Assembly (NCBI GenBank): GCA_014898425.1
Contig: RCSZ01000011.1
Span: 1,548,501 to 1,612,500 of the forward strand
Length of the DNA stretch: 64,000 bases
Direction: 5' to 3'
Origin: Botryotinia globosa
Lineage: Eukaryota > Ascomycota > Leotiomycetes > Helotiales > Sclerotiniaceae
Under the pieces are notes generated by a model. It was not told the origin of the DNA, did no database searches, and saw only the letters and a program-made list of their open reading frames with translations. The translations under genes and the position numbers were made by a program. How positions within the stretch are numbered: the stretch's first letter is position 1; every line of letters starts with the position of its first letter. Positions 9,574 to 20,665 of the stretch are shown one piece after another.

Positions 9574-10848
9574 TCAAAGCTTAAATACCTTCCAGTCCTT
9601 GATGCCCATATAGCCAAGGACGCCTCCAACTTCGCCTTGCTCTTGTTTGCCATTACGCCATCGTTTTGGTCCAGCAAAGTGGTTTATGAAACCCTCAGGT
9701 CCTGATACAAAGAGTAGTTTTGAATCATTATTCTTTGCGACCAATCCAGAGCCTACCGCTGAAATGGGCTGCACGGTTTGGGATATCATCTTCTGATTGA
9801 TGAAAGTTCCCTCTTCGTCCACAACATAGTTTACTTGAAAGTTTTCTGGGTATTTCTGCTGCATCCTTTGCAATTGCTGAACCATAGACCCTTTTGCTGT
9901 AGGTATATCTGACTTTGAGTCAGATTTGTACGTTTCGCCCCCAATACAATCCTCTCTTCTTCTATTTGCCCAAACTATACAAATCCGTGGTAGTTTGCCA
10001 TCTGATTTTCGTGCTTCCAGTAAGGTATGAGCAACTTGCATAGCAGGAGCAATCCCCGTCCCACCAGCCAAGAAAACGACCTTGTCTATATTCTCTGGCA
10101 AGTCAAATTCAACGTGGGGGCCTCTGAGCTCAATCTCGGAATTGGCTTGTAGCCTAAACAAATAGTTCGACATCTCTCCATTTGGTTCCTTCCGGATCAA
10201 AAAACGAAGTTCACTCTTTGTGGCATTTTCATCTGGTGGTAATGGCGTATAAGATCGTGCGATTTGCAACAGTGGTTGCTTAAATTCTACCGACCAGAGA
10301 CCTTTCTCCCAGTACGCGGCATAAGGATCTGATTTTGTGGGGTTTTTCGGTCTAATAGTCAAGAGTTTACTTGTCGATGATACAGTTTCCTCTGAAACAA
10401 TAGAAAACTTGGTAAATCTAGGAGAATCAAATGGATTTGAATCCGTGGGTTTGAACTCAATTACAGCCCCAAGTATTAATGACCCCAAGAAAACTATTTC
10501 AGTAATGAGTATTAAAGCTCTCAATAATTTCTCTTTCTTTACGCTTTTTACCCAATACAACACTTCTGTTCGTGGAATGGGGATTATAAGAGGACAAAAG
10601 ACACCAAAATATTGAGGTTCCTTGGGTGGCGGTGATCTTCCAAACGTCATGAGAGGATTTTTTGGAGGCTCACGCCAAGGATAAAAAAAGTGGCGTCGAA
10701 AAGTGTGAGAAGGGGAACATCGTATAGTATGTATTGGTGTTCTGTAGCCATACAAAGGTTTTGGCCATAACTTTGCCGCAGTAGGAAGAAGAGTTTGCCG
10801 TCGCATTGAAAAGAATTGAGGAATTGGAGATGATATTATGTTTGACAT
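9574..10848 (-). CDS. CYC2: Mitochondrial FAD/NAD oxidoreductase, CYC2-like
   Basis: A 424-aa single-exon protein. The basic, hydroxylated N-terminus (MRRQTLLPTAAKLW, then RRHFFYPW) looks like a mitochondrial presequence. A membrane helix follows near residues 110-130 (ALILITEIVFLGSLILGAVI), and then a ferredoxin-reductase-type module. ARSYTPLPP is the FAD-binding RxYT motif, VVFLAGGTGIAPAMQ is the NAD(P)-binding glycine loop, and LLFVSGPEGF is the C-terminal CGPxxM-like block. This order matches fungal Cyc2, an inner-membrane flavoprotein known in yeast to support haem attachment to cytochrome c. An ordinary cytochrome b5 reductase is the alternative, but the long presequence, early membrane anchor and extended NAD domain favour Cyc2. 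Confidence 0.75.
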   Translation of the reverse strand: MSNIISSPIPQFFSMRRQTLLPTAAKLWPKPLYGYRTPIHTIRCSPSHTFRRHFFYPWREPPKNPLMTFGRSPPPKEPQYFGVFCPLIIPIPRTEVLYWVKSVKKEKLLRALILITEIVFLGSLILGAVIEFKPTDSNPFDSPRFTKFSIVSEETVSSTSKLLTIRPKNPTKSDPYAAYWEKGLWSVEFKQPLLQIARSYTPLPPDENATKSELRFLIRKEPNGEMSNYLFRLQANSEIELRGPHVEFDLPENIDKVVFLAGGTGIAPAMQVAHTLLEARKSDGKLPRICIVWANRRREDCIGGETYKSDSKSDIPTAKGSMVQQLQRMQQKYPENFQVNYVVDEEGTFINQKMISQTVQPISAVGSGLVAKNNDSKLLFVSGPEGFINHFAGPKRWRNGKQEQGEVGGVLGYMGIKDWKVFKL

Positions 10849-11658
10849 CTACCAAGGTTGGTAAGGAAATGCCGATGAGTAAAGACTTCGGATTATAGTA
10901 GTTCCGGTGACAAGATTAACCAAAGGCGGTGAAGAAGAAATTATCACTCTATTCATGATTCAAGCCCAAAACATCAACACTCATAAATCTTTCTACACAC
11001 GATTTTGAGAGCGGTACGAAGAAGTCCAATAAATTCATCATATTGCATACTACAATAAAATGCGCGAGTCTTTTTGATTTCCAAATTGACCAAATTCTTT
11101 AATGATTCATGTCGACATTCATTTGCAAAATGTCCCAAAAATCGTCCACCCTTTTCATTATGTTTATTAGTTGGTTTCCCTACAGATTTCCTCGTCTAGT
11201 TTAAGGGGCTTATGTTTCAGGTTATATACTGTTTATTTCCTGTACGATAGAGATTTTGTCAAGTCTCTACTTGCATGTGTATCATGATATTATTGTAAGA
11301 CGTTCAATTCTTATTACTCACAACCTGAAGCACTTGTCGCTATACTCTATTGATCCTATTCTTTATCATTAAAACAGATGACTGGTGTATACATACATTA
11401 GAACATAATTGAAATATCCAGATTTCAATGATCGCTAGTCGCAACAGAAATGTAGGGATGTTTTTTCCTATAAAATCACGCATTGGGCTACCCTCCTGGT
11501 GCTTTTGCCTCCTATTCATCATTTTGTGTTTTTGATGATTTGGGTATCCTGTTTTCTGGTTAAGTTTCAGATTAATGAATGTGTTGGGTCAATCAATTCT
11601 GCATCAAAAAACACGGTCCCCTTTCCAAGTCTTAAACCTCTCATCTCCGCTCTTTTTT
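10849..11658. other. Intergenic, no gene seen
   Basis: This gap separates the CYC2-like gene (start side) from the 3' end of the Ser/Thr-rich membrane protein gene. It is AT-rich with short frames only. Confidence 0.6.
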
Positions 11659-12898
11659 CTATCTCCCTGCGGCCGTACTTCCGGATAACTCGTAAGATAT
11701 ATCGTTGCTATGTAATTCTCCTCCTCGTTGATATACCGTTGTATCTGGAGCTTCCGTGACATAGGGAGGTGTATTGTAAGATTCATCGCTATTAGGCTTC
11801 TCGTAATATTGCGTTGGTCCATCAAGCTCACCTGTAGAGACAGGTTGCAATCCACGAGGGCGTCTTCTGAGTCTCCTAAATAGCAGAAAAGTTCCAGCTA
11901 CAATGAGTAGAACACCAAGGGCTACTCCGATAGCTACACCAGCTTTGGCACCAGTGGACATTCCTGTGCTCGATGATGCAGATGACAAAGATGCTGAATC
12001 TGTTGCTGATGATACATTACTTGAAGACGAAGTTGCGGATGCGACAGCGGCTGAATCACTTCCAATTGGTAATGCTGTTGAGGAAGATGTAGAAGATGAA
12101 GCTGTACTTGATACCCAAGAAGGATCGTCCGAAGCTCTCTCTATGATTACACCATAGGCTGCTACCTTGTCAACACCTGATGTGACGGTGATCGTCGTGC
12201 TGGCGTATATGACAGGGTATGAGGTTGTGCTTGCCGCGGTAACAGTATCGAATAATACGCTATTGATTGATAACGTTTGATCTTCCGTAAAAAACGACGT
12301 ACATCCATAAATTTGGTCTGATGGTCTATTTGCGAAACATGTATAGCCTCTGCTTTTTGTTAGTCACCAGCTATTATTCAAAACTGAGCTTCTCTCTTAG
12401 GACAATACATACGTGGGACAACAAGTAGCTATGGTTTTTGTAGCCCTCGAGTCTGTGGAATATGACGAGCAGGCGGCACTATAACCTGTTGGACAAACAC
12501 CCGGAGAATAATAAACTATTGGGTGTTAGCAAGAGCTATTCACCATCGTGAAATTTCCGGATGATCCAATGAAGATACTCAGAAAATATTTGAATGGACT
12601 CAGAACGTTGAACACGAGATTTCAAGAAAGATGTTCAACGACGGCCAACATGGCAGAGAATAAGAAGGTAAAATGGACATTTAGTCTTACATGCTGTTTC
12701 ACGATTGAATCCACTAGGCATACAAGTCGTACTTCCACTACCAATGGCACCATGCGCAAGCCAAGAATTTTTCAGATTTTGAGCCCAGAAAATTTGATTA
12801 CAATCAGAGCCTGTGGGTGTATAAGTTGTAGTCAATGGGCCTATCAAATGACTTGATGCTGATGCAGTTGCAGTTGCGGCGCTCGTGATTGTCGACAT
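11659..12898 (-). CDS. Ser/Thr-rich single-pass membrane protein
   Basis: Three exons restore one frame: 12898-12691, 12515-12413 and 12349-11659, giving 333 residues. Both introns have GTAAGA/GTATGT donors, and the second has a GACTAAC branch site. The N-terminal half is a Cys-containing ectodomain (SPGVCPTGYSAACS, TATCCPTGYTCF). Next come a Ser/Ala/Thr-rich, probably O-glycosylated stalk, a membrane helix (GAKAGVAIGVALGVLLIVAGT), a basic stop-transfer RRLRRRPRG and a Tyr-rich tail. This layout is common in ascomycete wall-sensor-like or Mid2-like surface proteins. No classical signal peptide is visible, as in many annotated relatives, and the role is unknown. The gene structure is more certain than the function. 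Confidence 0.8.
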
Positions 12899-14007
12899 CT
12901 TGCTCGAAGCTATGATGGGCTCGAAGCTGTGATAGTTATTCGTATTGACGTACTTAGATTTGGAAGTCCAAAAAGTTGAAAAGCAATTGTTGGAAATCGT
13001 CCACGAAAATCACGGCGGCAGTATCGTTCGTTTTGTTGGTAACATATTCAGCTCTAATCCCTCCACTCTTGACCCTGCCAGAACGGGTGTTACATATCCA
13101 CTGTACGGGGCTTAGCGTGAGCGGGTCAACAAGAAGAACGATTGTATTGGCACTTTGGCACATGGAATGCCAGGGTTTCTCGTTACACTTTACCACTTTC
13201 TATACCTCCAACGACGCAATGAAAATAGATTGGTGCGTGCGGCTCTTTCCTGGTCAATTCTGCAGGAGATGTATGTAAAAATCCCCGGCACACCTGATGA
13301 TCGTTCAAGGAGATGCTGTCAACAATAATTAAATTGGTCAGGGAATATATTAAAAAGATCTTTTGATGCAGGCCGGTATCCAGATTCTAGAGGCTCGGAT
13401 AAAAAGACCTACGTAGATGGAAGTCAGCACTAAGGTTAGCTGATTGTGAGAACCACATCAATCCTTCATAGGCCACAAAGCATGAGCGGTACTGAAACGA
13501 GACATAATCGTGCATCGGATATAGAAATCGCAGGGATTATAAACTCTAAACCAATGATGTAACGTATATCCGTCAAGTTTTCGATGCATTTGATTCCGAT
13601 AAACAGAGCCTTTGAGTGTTTTTAAGATCTACTCATACTTAATGCGAAAATTATTGGTTCATCGCATCTCCTCCAAAAATCATGAATGAGGAGCCATTGA
13701 GTGTAGATGCTTTTGCGACCATCGAATACTCACTCCGCCATCATAGAGAAGTTGCGCTGAGGTGAGGTTAGCAAGGTGATGTCCATCTCACCAGATTACA
13801 CGAAGTATGCGGGTCCGAAAATGGCAGAATCGTGAATATGTTTGCAGTGGAAGTCTGAATCTGAGTGGGATAGCGATTTGTATTGGAAAGGTCTCGCATC
13901 ATAATTATCAACCAAGCCATTCAAGCGATGTCATTCGAGAAGGGTTGCTATTTTCTGAATGTGATATGAATTTTATCAAAATTCGAAGAATTCTTAGAGT
14001 GTTGTTG
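12899..14007. other. Intergenic, no supported gene
   Basis: Only short frames on both strands and no recognisable domain. This begins a 5.5-kb gene-poor stretch that holds a MITE and a hairpin. Confidence 0.55.
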
Positions 14008-14009
14008 TA

Positions 14010-14380
14010 TAGTAAAACCTCTCTATAAGGATCCCCCTATAAGAATAACCTTTATTATCCTTAATTTTTTTAGATCTAAAAATAACCTATATCCTTAAAA
14101 CCTTTTTATTAGAATATTCGTATATATTTTTATTTTAAGATTATATATATTCTTATTAAATTAATAGAATCAACTATTATATAATCGATATATTATAAGA
14201 TTTTAATTATTTTTTATAAAGAAAAGTTCTAAAATAATTATAGAATTTAATTTAACTAGAATTAATTAGAAACAGATTATTATTATATTGGAGTTGATTA
14301 AATACCTTTATTTAAAAATACCTCTATATATCCTCAAAAATGACTACAAAAGTCGATATCCTTATAGAGAGGTTTTGCTG
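14010..14380. mobile_element. pogo-like MITE with TA target-site duplication
   Basis: A 371-bp AT-rich element whose ends are inverted copies. The left end reads TAGTAAAACCTCTCTATAAG and the right end, reverse-complemented, reads CAGCAAAACCTCTCTATAAG. Both are followed by GAT. TA dinucleotides flank it at 14008-14009 and 14381-14382, as expected for Tc1/mariner/pogo insertion. The end sequence resembles the CAGTAAAACCTC termini of pogo-derived MITEs. No transposase frame is present, so it would be non-autonomous. The left terminal T in place of C, and other transitions, could be decay or RIP. Confidence 0.85.
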
Positions 14381-15883
14381 TATATAAGGAGTAGTCCTGA
14401 GCCGCCAATAACTACTCTGTGCCAGTGCTAGCTCGAGACTAATACTTTTAGTCAAATCTAACTATTATCGGCTAGCTTATCCGAGTGACCGCGTATCATT
14501 CGACGACTTTATCGTTAATTTCGGAATACAAGCTCAAAGCTATCTTATAGACTCGACTCTTCCGCATGGCCATTGTGGTCTAAGATGGTTCCACAGCAAT
14601 CCTTCTATGGAGAACATTCGCGTTAACTCGGCACTCAAAAGGTGGCGCTTGAAGGCGGGTGATGTTCTAGAATATTGATATCATCATGATGAGGAAGAAA
14701 TGCTCGATTTATTTTTCATTGTCACATACCTTTCTACTTGTGGTCGAGGAGAATGCCATCTAAAATACTTTTATGCTTTGTTCCCTCTGCGTCGAGGTTA
14801 CTTTTGGAGTTCCTGACAATTTCTTTCGTACATATCATTCCTTTTTTGCTCTTTCCATCGCAAACTTTCCTTAACCTTTCTCATATCGGATAATCACATT
14901 CTACCAGGGCAAGTTCATGAAAGCGCTCCATGGCTTTTATGTTATAGCTTGGGTATCTTGGCGGATTAAGAAGACGTCATGCCAAACATCATCACTAGAT
15001 ATCCTCACGATGAAATTGTGTAATCTTTATCTTTCATCTTGCTAGGTGTGACTCTCAGAATTCATATGCATCATGGCGATCTAAGTTGTGATTGTTCTGT
15101 TACAGATGTATAGCCGGAATAGATTCCTGCTTCTTGCTATACATCATTAACAAGATTATACCAGAAAGTCAATCGACATAGACGAATAGAGACCCATGTT
15201 CACCGGCCTTTCTTAGATAAAGAACCGACTATACACTCAACCGAAGTCGACCTCTCTTGCGCAAAGAATTTATATTTCAAACTTGTACTACAATCTACAC
15301 CTCAGACAGTTGTAGGAAATCCATCAACATGAGCCTATTATCCTAGTGAGCATATCAAGAAATCTTGTACAAACCAGCCAACCAAACCTATAATCCATAA
15401 CGCAAATTACTAGCATATGATTCATTCCCTGTACTAAGCGCGTAGGCGACATATAAAAGCGTATGCACGGCCTAGAAAGTATTCTTCAGCTATCTTGATA
15501 TGATAAATGGCTCACGTAAAGCTATATCCAAATCATATTTTCCAGCTTTTTGGCTGCATATCTGAAAGATCCAAAATACAGGTTTCATCCCGAAAATCCT
15601 GCCAGTTATCTGATCAAAGTTCATTCTATTTGCTCAAATTTCAGATCCATCTACTATATAAATACTGGTGACTAAAACTAACTGCAAGCTCCATTCTGAT
15701 AATCCTATTTTTTTTATCCTGAGTCTCTTTATGCTTATAACTTTCCAGTGTAGATAATAGTATTTCCCGTATTTCGTATATAGGTTAGTTTAGTGGTGTA
15801 TATCGATTTTTTTCGAAATATATATGTACATAATATAGAATCCAATATCATTGAAAGTATTCAATATCATTTAGTTATTCAAT

Positions 15884-16097
15884 ATTATTAGTAATATATT
15901 GAAATACTGGAATCCAATATAAAATATATATTCCTATCTAAATTAGATTAGAAATAAGAGATTCCTATTTATTATATTAGATAATAAAATTCCATTTCTT
16001 ATTTGAATTGATATAAAATCTCTTGTTTCTAGTCTAATTTGGATAGAAATATAGATTTTTATATTGGATTTCAGTATTTCAATACATTATTAGTATT
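15884..16097. repeat. Long imperfect palindrome (foldback, about 80-nt arms)
   Basis: The left arm (about 15884-15963) and right arm (about 16018-16097) are reverse complements over roughly 80 bases, with most differences being transitions. For example, left TATTGAAATACTGGAATCCA pairs with right TGGATTTCAGTATTTCAATA. The central spacer of about 55 bases is itself AT-rich. This could be a MITE or foldback element remnant. No coding potential is seen. Confidence 0.75.
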
Positions 16098-18401
16098 CTT
16101 TAAATATATGAATATATATGAGAGTGGTATAACCTCCTTTCTATATATACTAGCTACAATATCAATATGCTAATACACGCCACAGTTTCACTGTAGTATA
16201 CTATTGCCTACACTGTAACTTTCACGTTTTCCTTTTTCAATCAGCGACCGCTGTTCTAGCTATCTTAGAAGCCACGTTCATTGGCTAGTCGCAATACTAT
16301 CAGTTTGCAACATCACTCTTCAAAAAACTATCAAAATATTGCCTCTATAGCAATCTCAACTTTATTCTATCATCTACCAGAACACCACTCATAAATCCAC
16401 CTAGCAGGAGAGATTTTCCTCCTCGTTAAAATCATGACATAGATCTAAACGAAGGTTATAATAATTCTCGTTTTTATAGTTTCAAGGGGTGGAAAAGTCA
16501 ACACTAACTGATGGCATCAAAGTCCTATAGGTTCGAAGCTCTTAACTTCGTACACTATTCCAACTCAACTAATCGTACTTCCCCTTCTCCTCCTCATTCC
16601 TCAGAACAACAACTCAATAACATCACACGGTGAATCTCCTCGAACAATTCCTAACCCAAAATCTCAAACGCGAAAGTCCCCTTACAAAAAATTAACAGTG
16701 GGTGCTGACGTGGCTGATACCTGTGCATCGAGGCGTCCCCGCTCATAGTGAAGGAATGAGCTGTCGTAGATTACTTCAAAACATTCTCTTTTTGATGTTT
16801 TTTGTAGTTGAGTTTTGATTGTATGAATGCTTTTTGAATCTTGAGAGAGTAGATCAAAAGTTCGTCCTCGAGGGTATTTCAAATTGGTATCAGAGGAAAG
16901 GTCATAGATGGGAAAGACACACTTGATCAATTCTTACATCCGAGACGATATGATATATCGATTGACACTCCTCACAGTAGATTCTATACTCTACAGTCAA
17001 GAAGCGAAAGCTGAAAATGGTGCTATCAAGTTTAAGTATTATTTCTCACAAATACATCCATTGCCCTTCCAGCTATCTTCGCTAACAATGTCATCTTCGA
17101 TAATCTTCATGACAGCTCTACAATGCTTTTGTGAATAGTCACATTAAGCATACCACTCCTCCCTAACCAAATAGCCTCCCTCCTTAAGTTTCAAACCCGA
17201 GTAATACCAACAGAACAAAACACACACATCTCGATACAAATCCTTCCTTCTATCAACATCCCAAACTTCTCACACAAAAACCCACCTACCCAACATCACC
17301 CAACCATCCATCTCACCCACCCAATCCTCTCCCAACATCCAATCCCATCCATCCACATAACCAACATCCCCCCAAACTCCCCCCATCAATAAATTCCTCC
17401 CTCTCAAACCCTCCAACAGATATCCACAAAGCAGGTATACCAAACCAACCCTCATTCCAAACCTCCGCGTAACGCAACCCAAACAAAAATCACACCTCAA
17501 CTCCCCCTACCCTAATCCTCGAAAGAAATACATACGTGAGGATTCTTAAAACCTAGTTTCCACATCACGCTTCTCATTTCTCTCACCACAAGATACTAAC
17601 TACTGTAGGTAAAACTTAGTTTTCCAAACTCAAGTTAATAATGAATGCACCTTCATTCCCAGAAACAACATCCCTATAGTTTCAAGAATGCAAAGAAACC
17701 TCTCCTCTGATAATAAATCACTCAGAATTTCTCCTAGGGGTTTCGTACTAGTATTGAGAAAATCATCATGATAGAGCGGGATCTATGTATGAATTATCTC
17801 TGCAGGTAGTTTTTGTTCGCTATTTATTATTCATTATTCATTATTTCCGTGTCTTTTCGAGAGGGAGATTTTTCATTCATAGAGAGTTGGGGTTTATATT
17901 TTATATTTGATATAAAGAATTGATGAATTAGTTCTGCTGCGGTCTTTTTACTCTCTCTTTTGAAGGTAAAATATGAGATGGGATGGAGATCTAAGAAGTC
18001 AATTGAATGTAGGTAGATGATGTACAGGTATTGATTGAATGCCACGAACCGCATGGTGAATATGAAGCTGACAGTATCCCCGATACATATAATTTCATTT
18101 CACCAAATAAATAAAACTTTTCACATTCATCTCAGACACCAATATCATAAAGGATCATGAATTTGCTGCGCATTAACTACATCCCACCACCCATTATCTT
18201 CTAATGCAATGTATGTACCATCAGCGCCTGAAAACTCCCATTACCATGTATCATTAAACTATGCATCTACCATGCAATTCGTGATCCTATTACAAATCAT
18301 CTCTATCGATGAATGAATGAACTTTTGAACCATCATAAACTCCCCCAAATATAGTTGAATATTCGATGAATATATCAAGAATTTCTCTTATAGATTATCG
18401 T
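16098..18401. other. Gene-poor interval with a G-depleted tract
   Basis: No convincing gene lies here. Between about 17160 and 17520 the plus strand is almost devoid of G and consists mainly of A, C and T, with many CCC/CCA/TCC runs, giving a strong strand asymmetry. The rest is AT-rich with short frames only. It lies downstream of the cupredoxin gene's 3' end. Confidence 0.6.
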
Positions 18402-19261
18402 TTAAATCATCAAAGCCAAACCACCAGCGATACCTGCAAAACCAAGCGCAACAGCTTGTTTGCTAGCAGCACCGGTTGAAGTAACAGTAGCTGCGGTACC
18501 GGTAGTCGAAGCGGAACCGCTCGCTCCGGATTTGGTAGCAGTGATTGTGGAAGCTTTGCTTGTAGTTACGGTAGACGAAGCGGTGGTGGTCGCAGTGGAA
18601 TTGCCAGAGAGAGCAGTGGCAGTACCGGTAGATGAAGCAGGAGCGGAAGAACTTCCATCGGTATCGGTAGTTGGGCCAGATTGAGGACCGACGGTTCCAC
18701 CTTCCACAGTATCTGGTGCGATGGCTTTGGCGACCTTGGCGGCGGCGGCTTGGTAGCCATCGAGAGTTTGGGACGCGTCGGGGTTGTTGCCTACGATGAT
18801 TTGCATAGACATGCCCTTTTGGCAGTGGCTGCCAACGGAGCAGTAGAGCCATAAGGTACCGTTGACGTGGGTGTCCATGATGAAGGTAGGAGCCTGGGAG
18901 GAGGAAAGTATGATTAGCATTGATTCATGAGATAGGGAGAAGATTACATACAGGGTCATTGGAAGATGGATCTGGGCCAGAGATGACACCAGAGAAGATT
19001 GGAGCATGATCGGAAGGAACACATGGGCTATCGTAAGTGCTCTGTGCGACGCTGTGGGTGCCAAGGAATTGGAACTTGACACTATTGCAATATTAGCAAA
19101 TTTGATAAGAAATATGTGTACAGGATAACATACGTATCACCAACTTGAACAGTCAAGGCGTTGGGAACGAAAGAAAGTCCACTGCCACCAACAACGACGG
19201 ATCTCTCAACAGCCATAGCAGAAGAGACAAGAGCGACGAGGGAGATCAAAGATTTCTGCAT
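18402..19261 (-). CDS. Secreted cupredoxin-domain, Ser/Thr-rich GPI-type protein
   Basis: Three exons (19261-19134, 19081-18952, 18893-18402) join in frame to give 249 residues. The protein starts with a signal peptide (MQKSLISLVALVSSAMA). A plastocyanin-like domain follows, with GLSFVPNALTVQVGDTV, then a His in LGTHSV, and the cluster YCSVGSHCQKGM, which supplies the Cys, His and Met expected of a type-1 copper site. A Ser/Thr/Ala-rich stalk leads to a hydrophobic C-terminus (AVALGFAGIAGGLALMI), consistent with a GPI anchor signal. Fungal members of this serine-rich cupredoxin group are cell-wall or extracellular proteins. Copper binding is inferred from the ligands, and the role is unknown. 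Confidence 0.88.
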
Positions 19262-20665
19262 TTTTGCGGTTTGAGTTGATTGAATTATTGACGAGAACTG
19301 AAGTGCGATATCGTTTTGATATTTCAAAGTTTGAAAAGAGACTAGTGATTGAAGTGGTAGTAGTGAAGAAAGATTGATATCAAAGAACTGAGTATGAGGA
19401 TACAAAACAAGAATCTCCAATCGAGGGAATCTCACAAACTTTATATAAAACTTTTTCCTTTCCTGAACCGCATGACACTTCCCCAGAAGTCTCGGAATGA
19501 TGGAACTCCGTACTCAGCCTTACAACCCTACATCCCAAATCCCAATTCACTCTCGCCCAACTACTACTCCGTAGATGATTGATACGTGACTTCGCCCGCA
19601 TGTAACCATACCTACATTCAGGTACCGTGCCGCCGAGCCACTCAGATCACAACAATGGAAACCACAACAAGCACTTTTTAGCTCAATTGCTTAATCTAAG
19701 TAAGCTTTGAATGTTTATTGATACTGGGCCTGGATTTTCCGCAGTAGATATTGATTCGTTTGGAATCTGGATACTCGTATGTATGAACGGTGAATGTCCA
19801 TGGATAAACCTGAACGCATCAGCCAGGAAACAATTTCTATTTTCGAAATGCCATGCACATGCACAGCCACAAAAAAGACGCCTCCCACATTTCTACTCCA
19901 CCTGGAGGACTCCAGCTTCCAAGGTTATGTATAACTACCAGGTAAATATTCCCATCTCCATCTCCAACATCAACACCAACACATCACATAGCCAATCCCT
20001 CATAACCACGCCCTCTCGCAATACCTAGTACACCACCACACCGTGTCTGTCACACCAACAAAAATACGATATTGCACAAACGAAATATAAGACGAGGTTG
20101 GGCTTACGCCAATCGCATATTGACAAATGGGCTGGGAAGGATTGGCGGGGTCCCTGCAGCTGTGCCGCAATCACGTGTTTGCTATCTACTTGATCTGATT
20201 GATTTGGTGGATGTACATAAGTTGTAACGCAAATGTCTCGGGTCGATGAATAAATACTACTAGCCTCTAGCCTCTAGGTACCTAGGTATCGATGAGAAAT
20301 CACTCTTTAAGGTTTTCGTTTTTATGTGGATGTGATTGGCTAGTGGGCAATCGGGTGGTCATTGTGGTAGGCTAATAGGTCGGTGAACCCGAAAATGACC
20401 AAAAGTCAAATGAAGACTCTTTCCTTTGTAATTTCCTACCTTTTTCCGACTTCATCTTGTGATATACTGAATCTCATTTCCGGTGGTCCAGACTTGTTAT
20501 TTCATTTAATTTTTTAATTAAAAAAATCCAAATAATTCACGTATGCAGGTACAGTACCTGACGCTTTCCTGATACGGAACGCCCAAAAGTATATTATATC
20601 GCTCAAACGTCTTTGTTCAAATGCCAAGTGTGTGTGCGAATTACGTATAATGTATGATCAAAAGG
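19262..20665. other. Intergenic between cupredoxin promoter and P450 3' end
   Basis: No gene is supported. It contains one exact TACTCCGTA (19565-19573), a near copy at 19505-19512, and a CTAGGTACCTAGGTA cluster near 20275. These short motifs recur elsewhere in the window. Confidence 0.6.

Noticed and set aside
12976..13278. 100-codon frame with a hydrophobic N-terminus resembling a signal peptide
   Set aside because: A competing minus-strand frame, no homology I can name and no splice context. Support is too weak.
15780..15825. tRNA A-box-like string (GGTTAGTTTAGTGGT) beside the hairpin
   Set aside because: No acceptor-stem pairing and no convincing B box at the right distance. I do not call a tRNA or SINE.
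18460..18852. Open frames overlapping the Ser/Thr-rich tail of the cupredoxin gene
   Set aside because: Repetitive Ser/Thr/Ala codons open several frames. These are shadows of the real gene.
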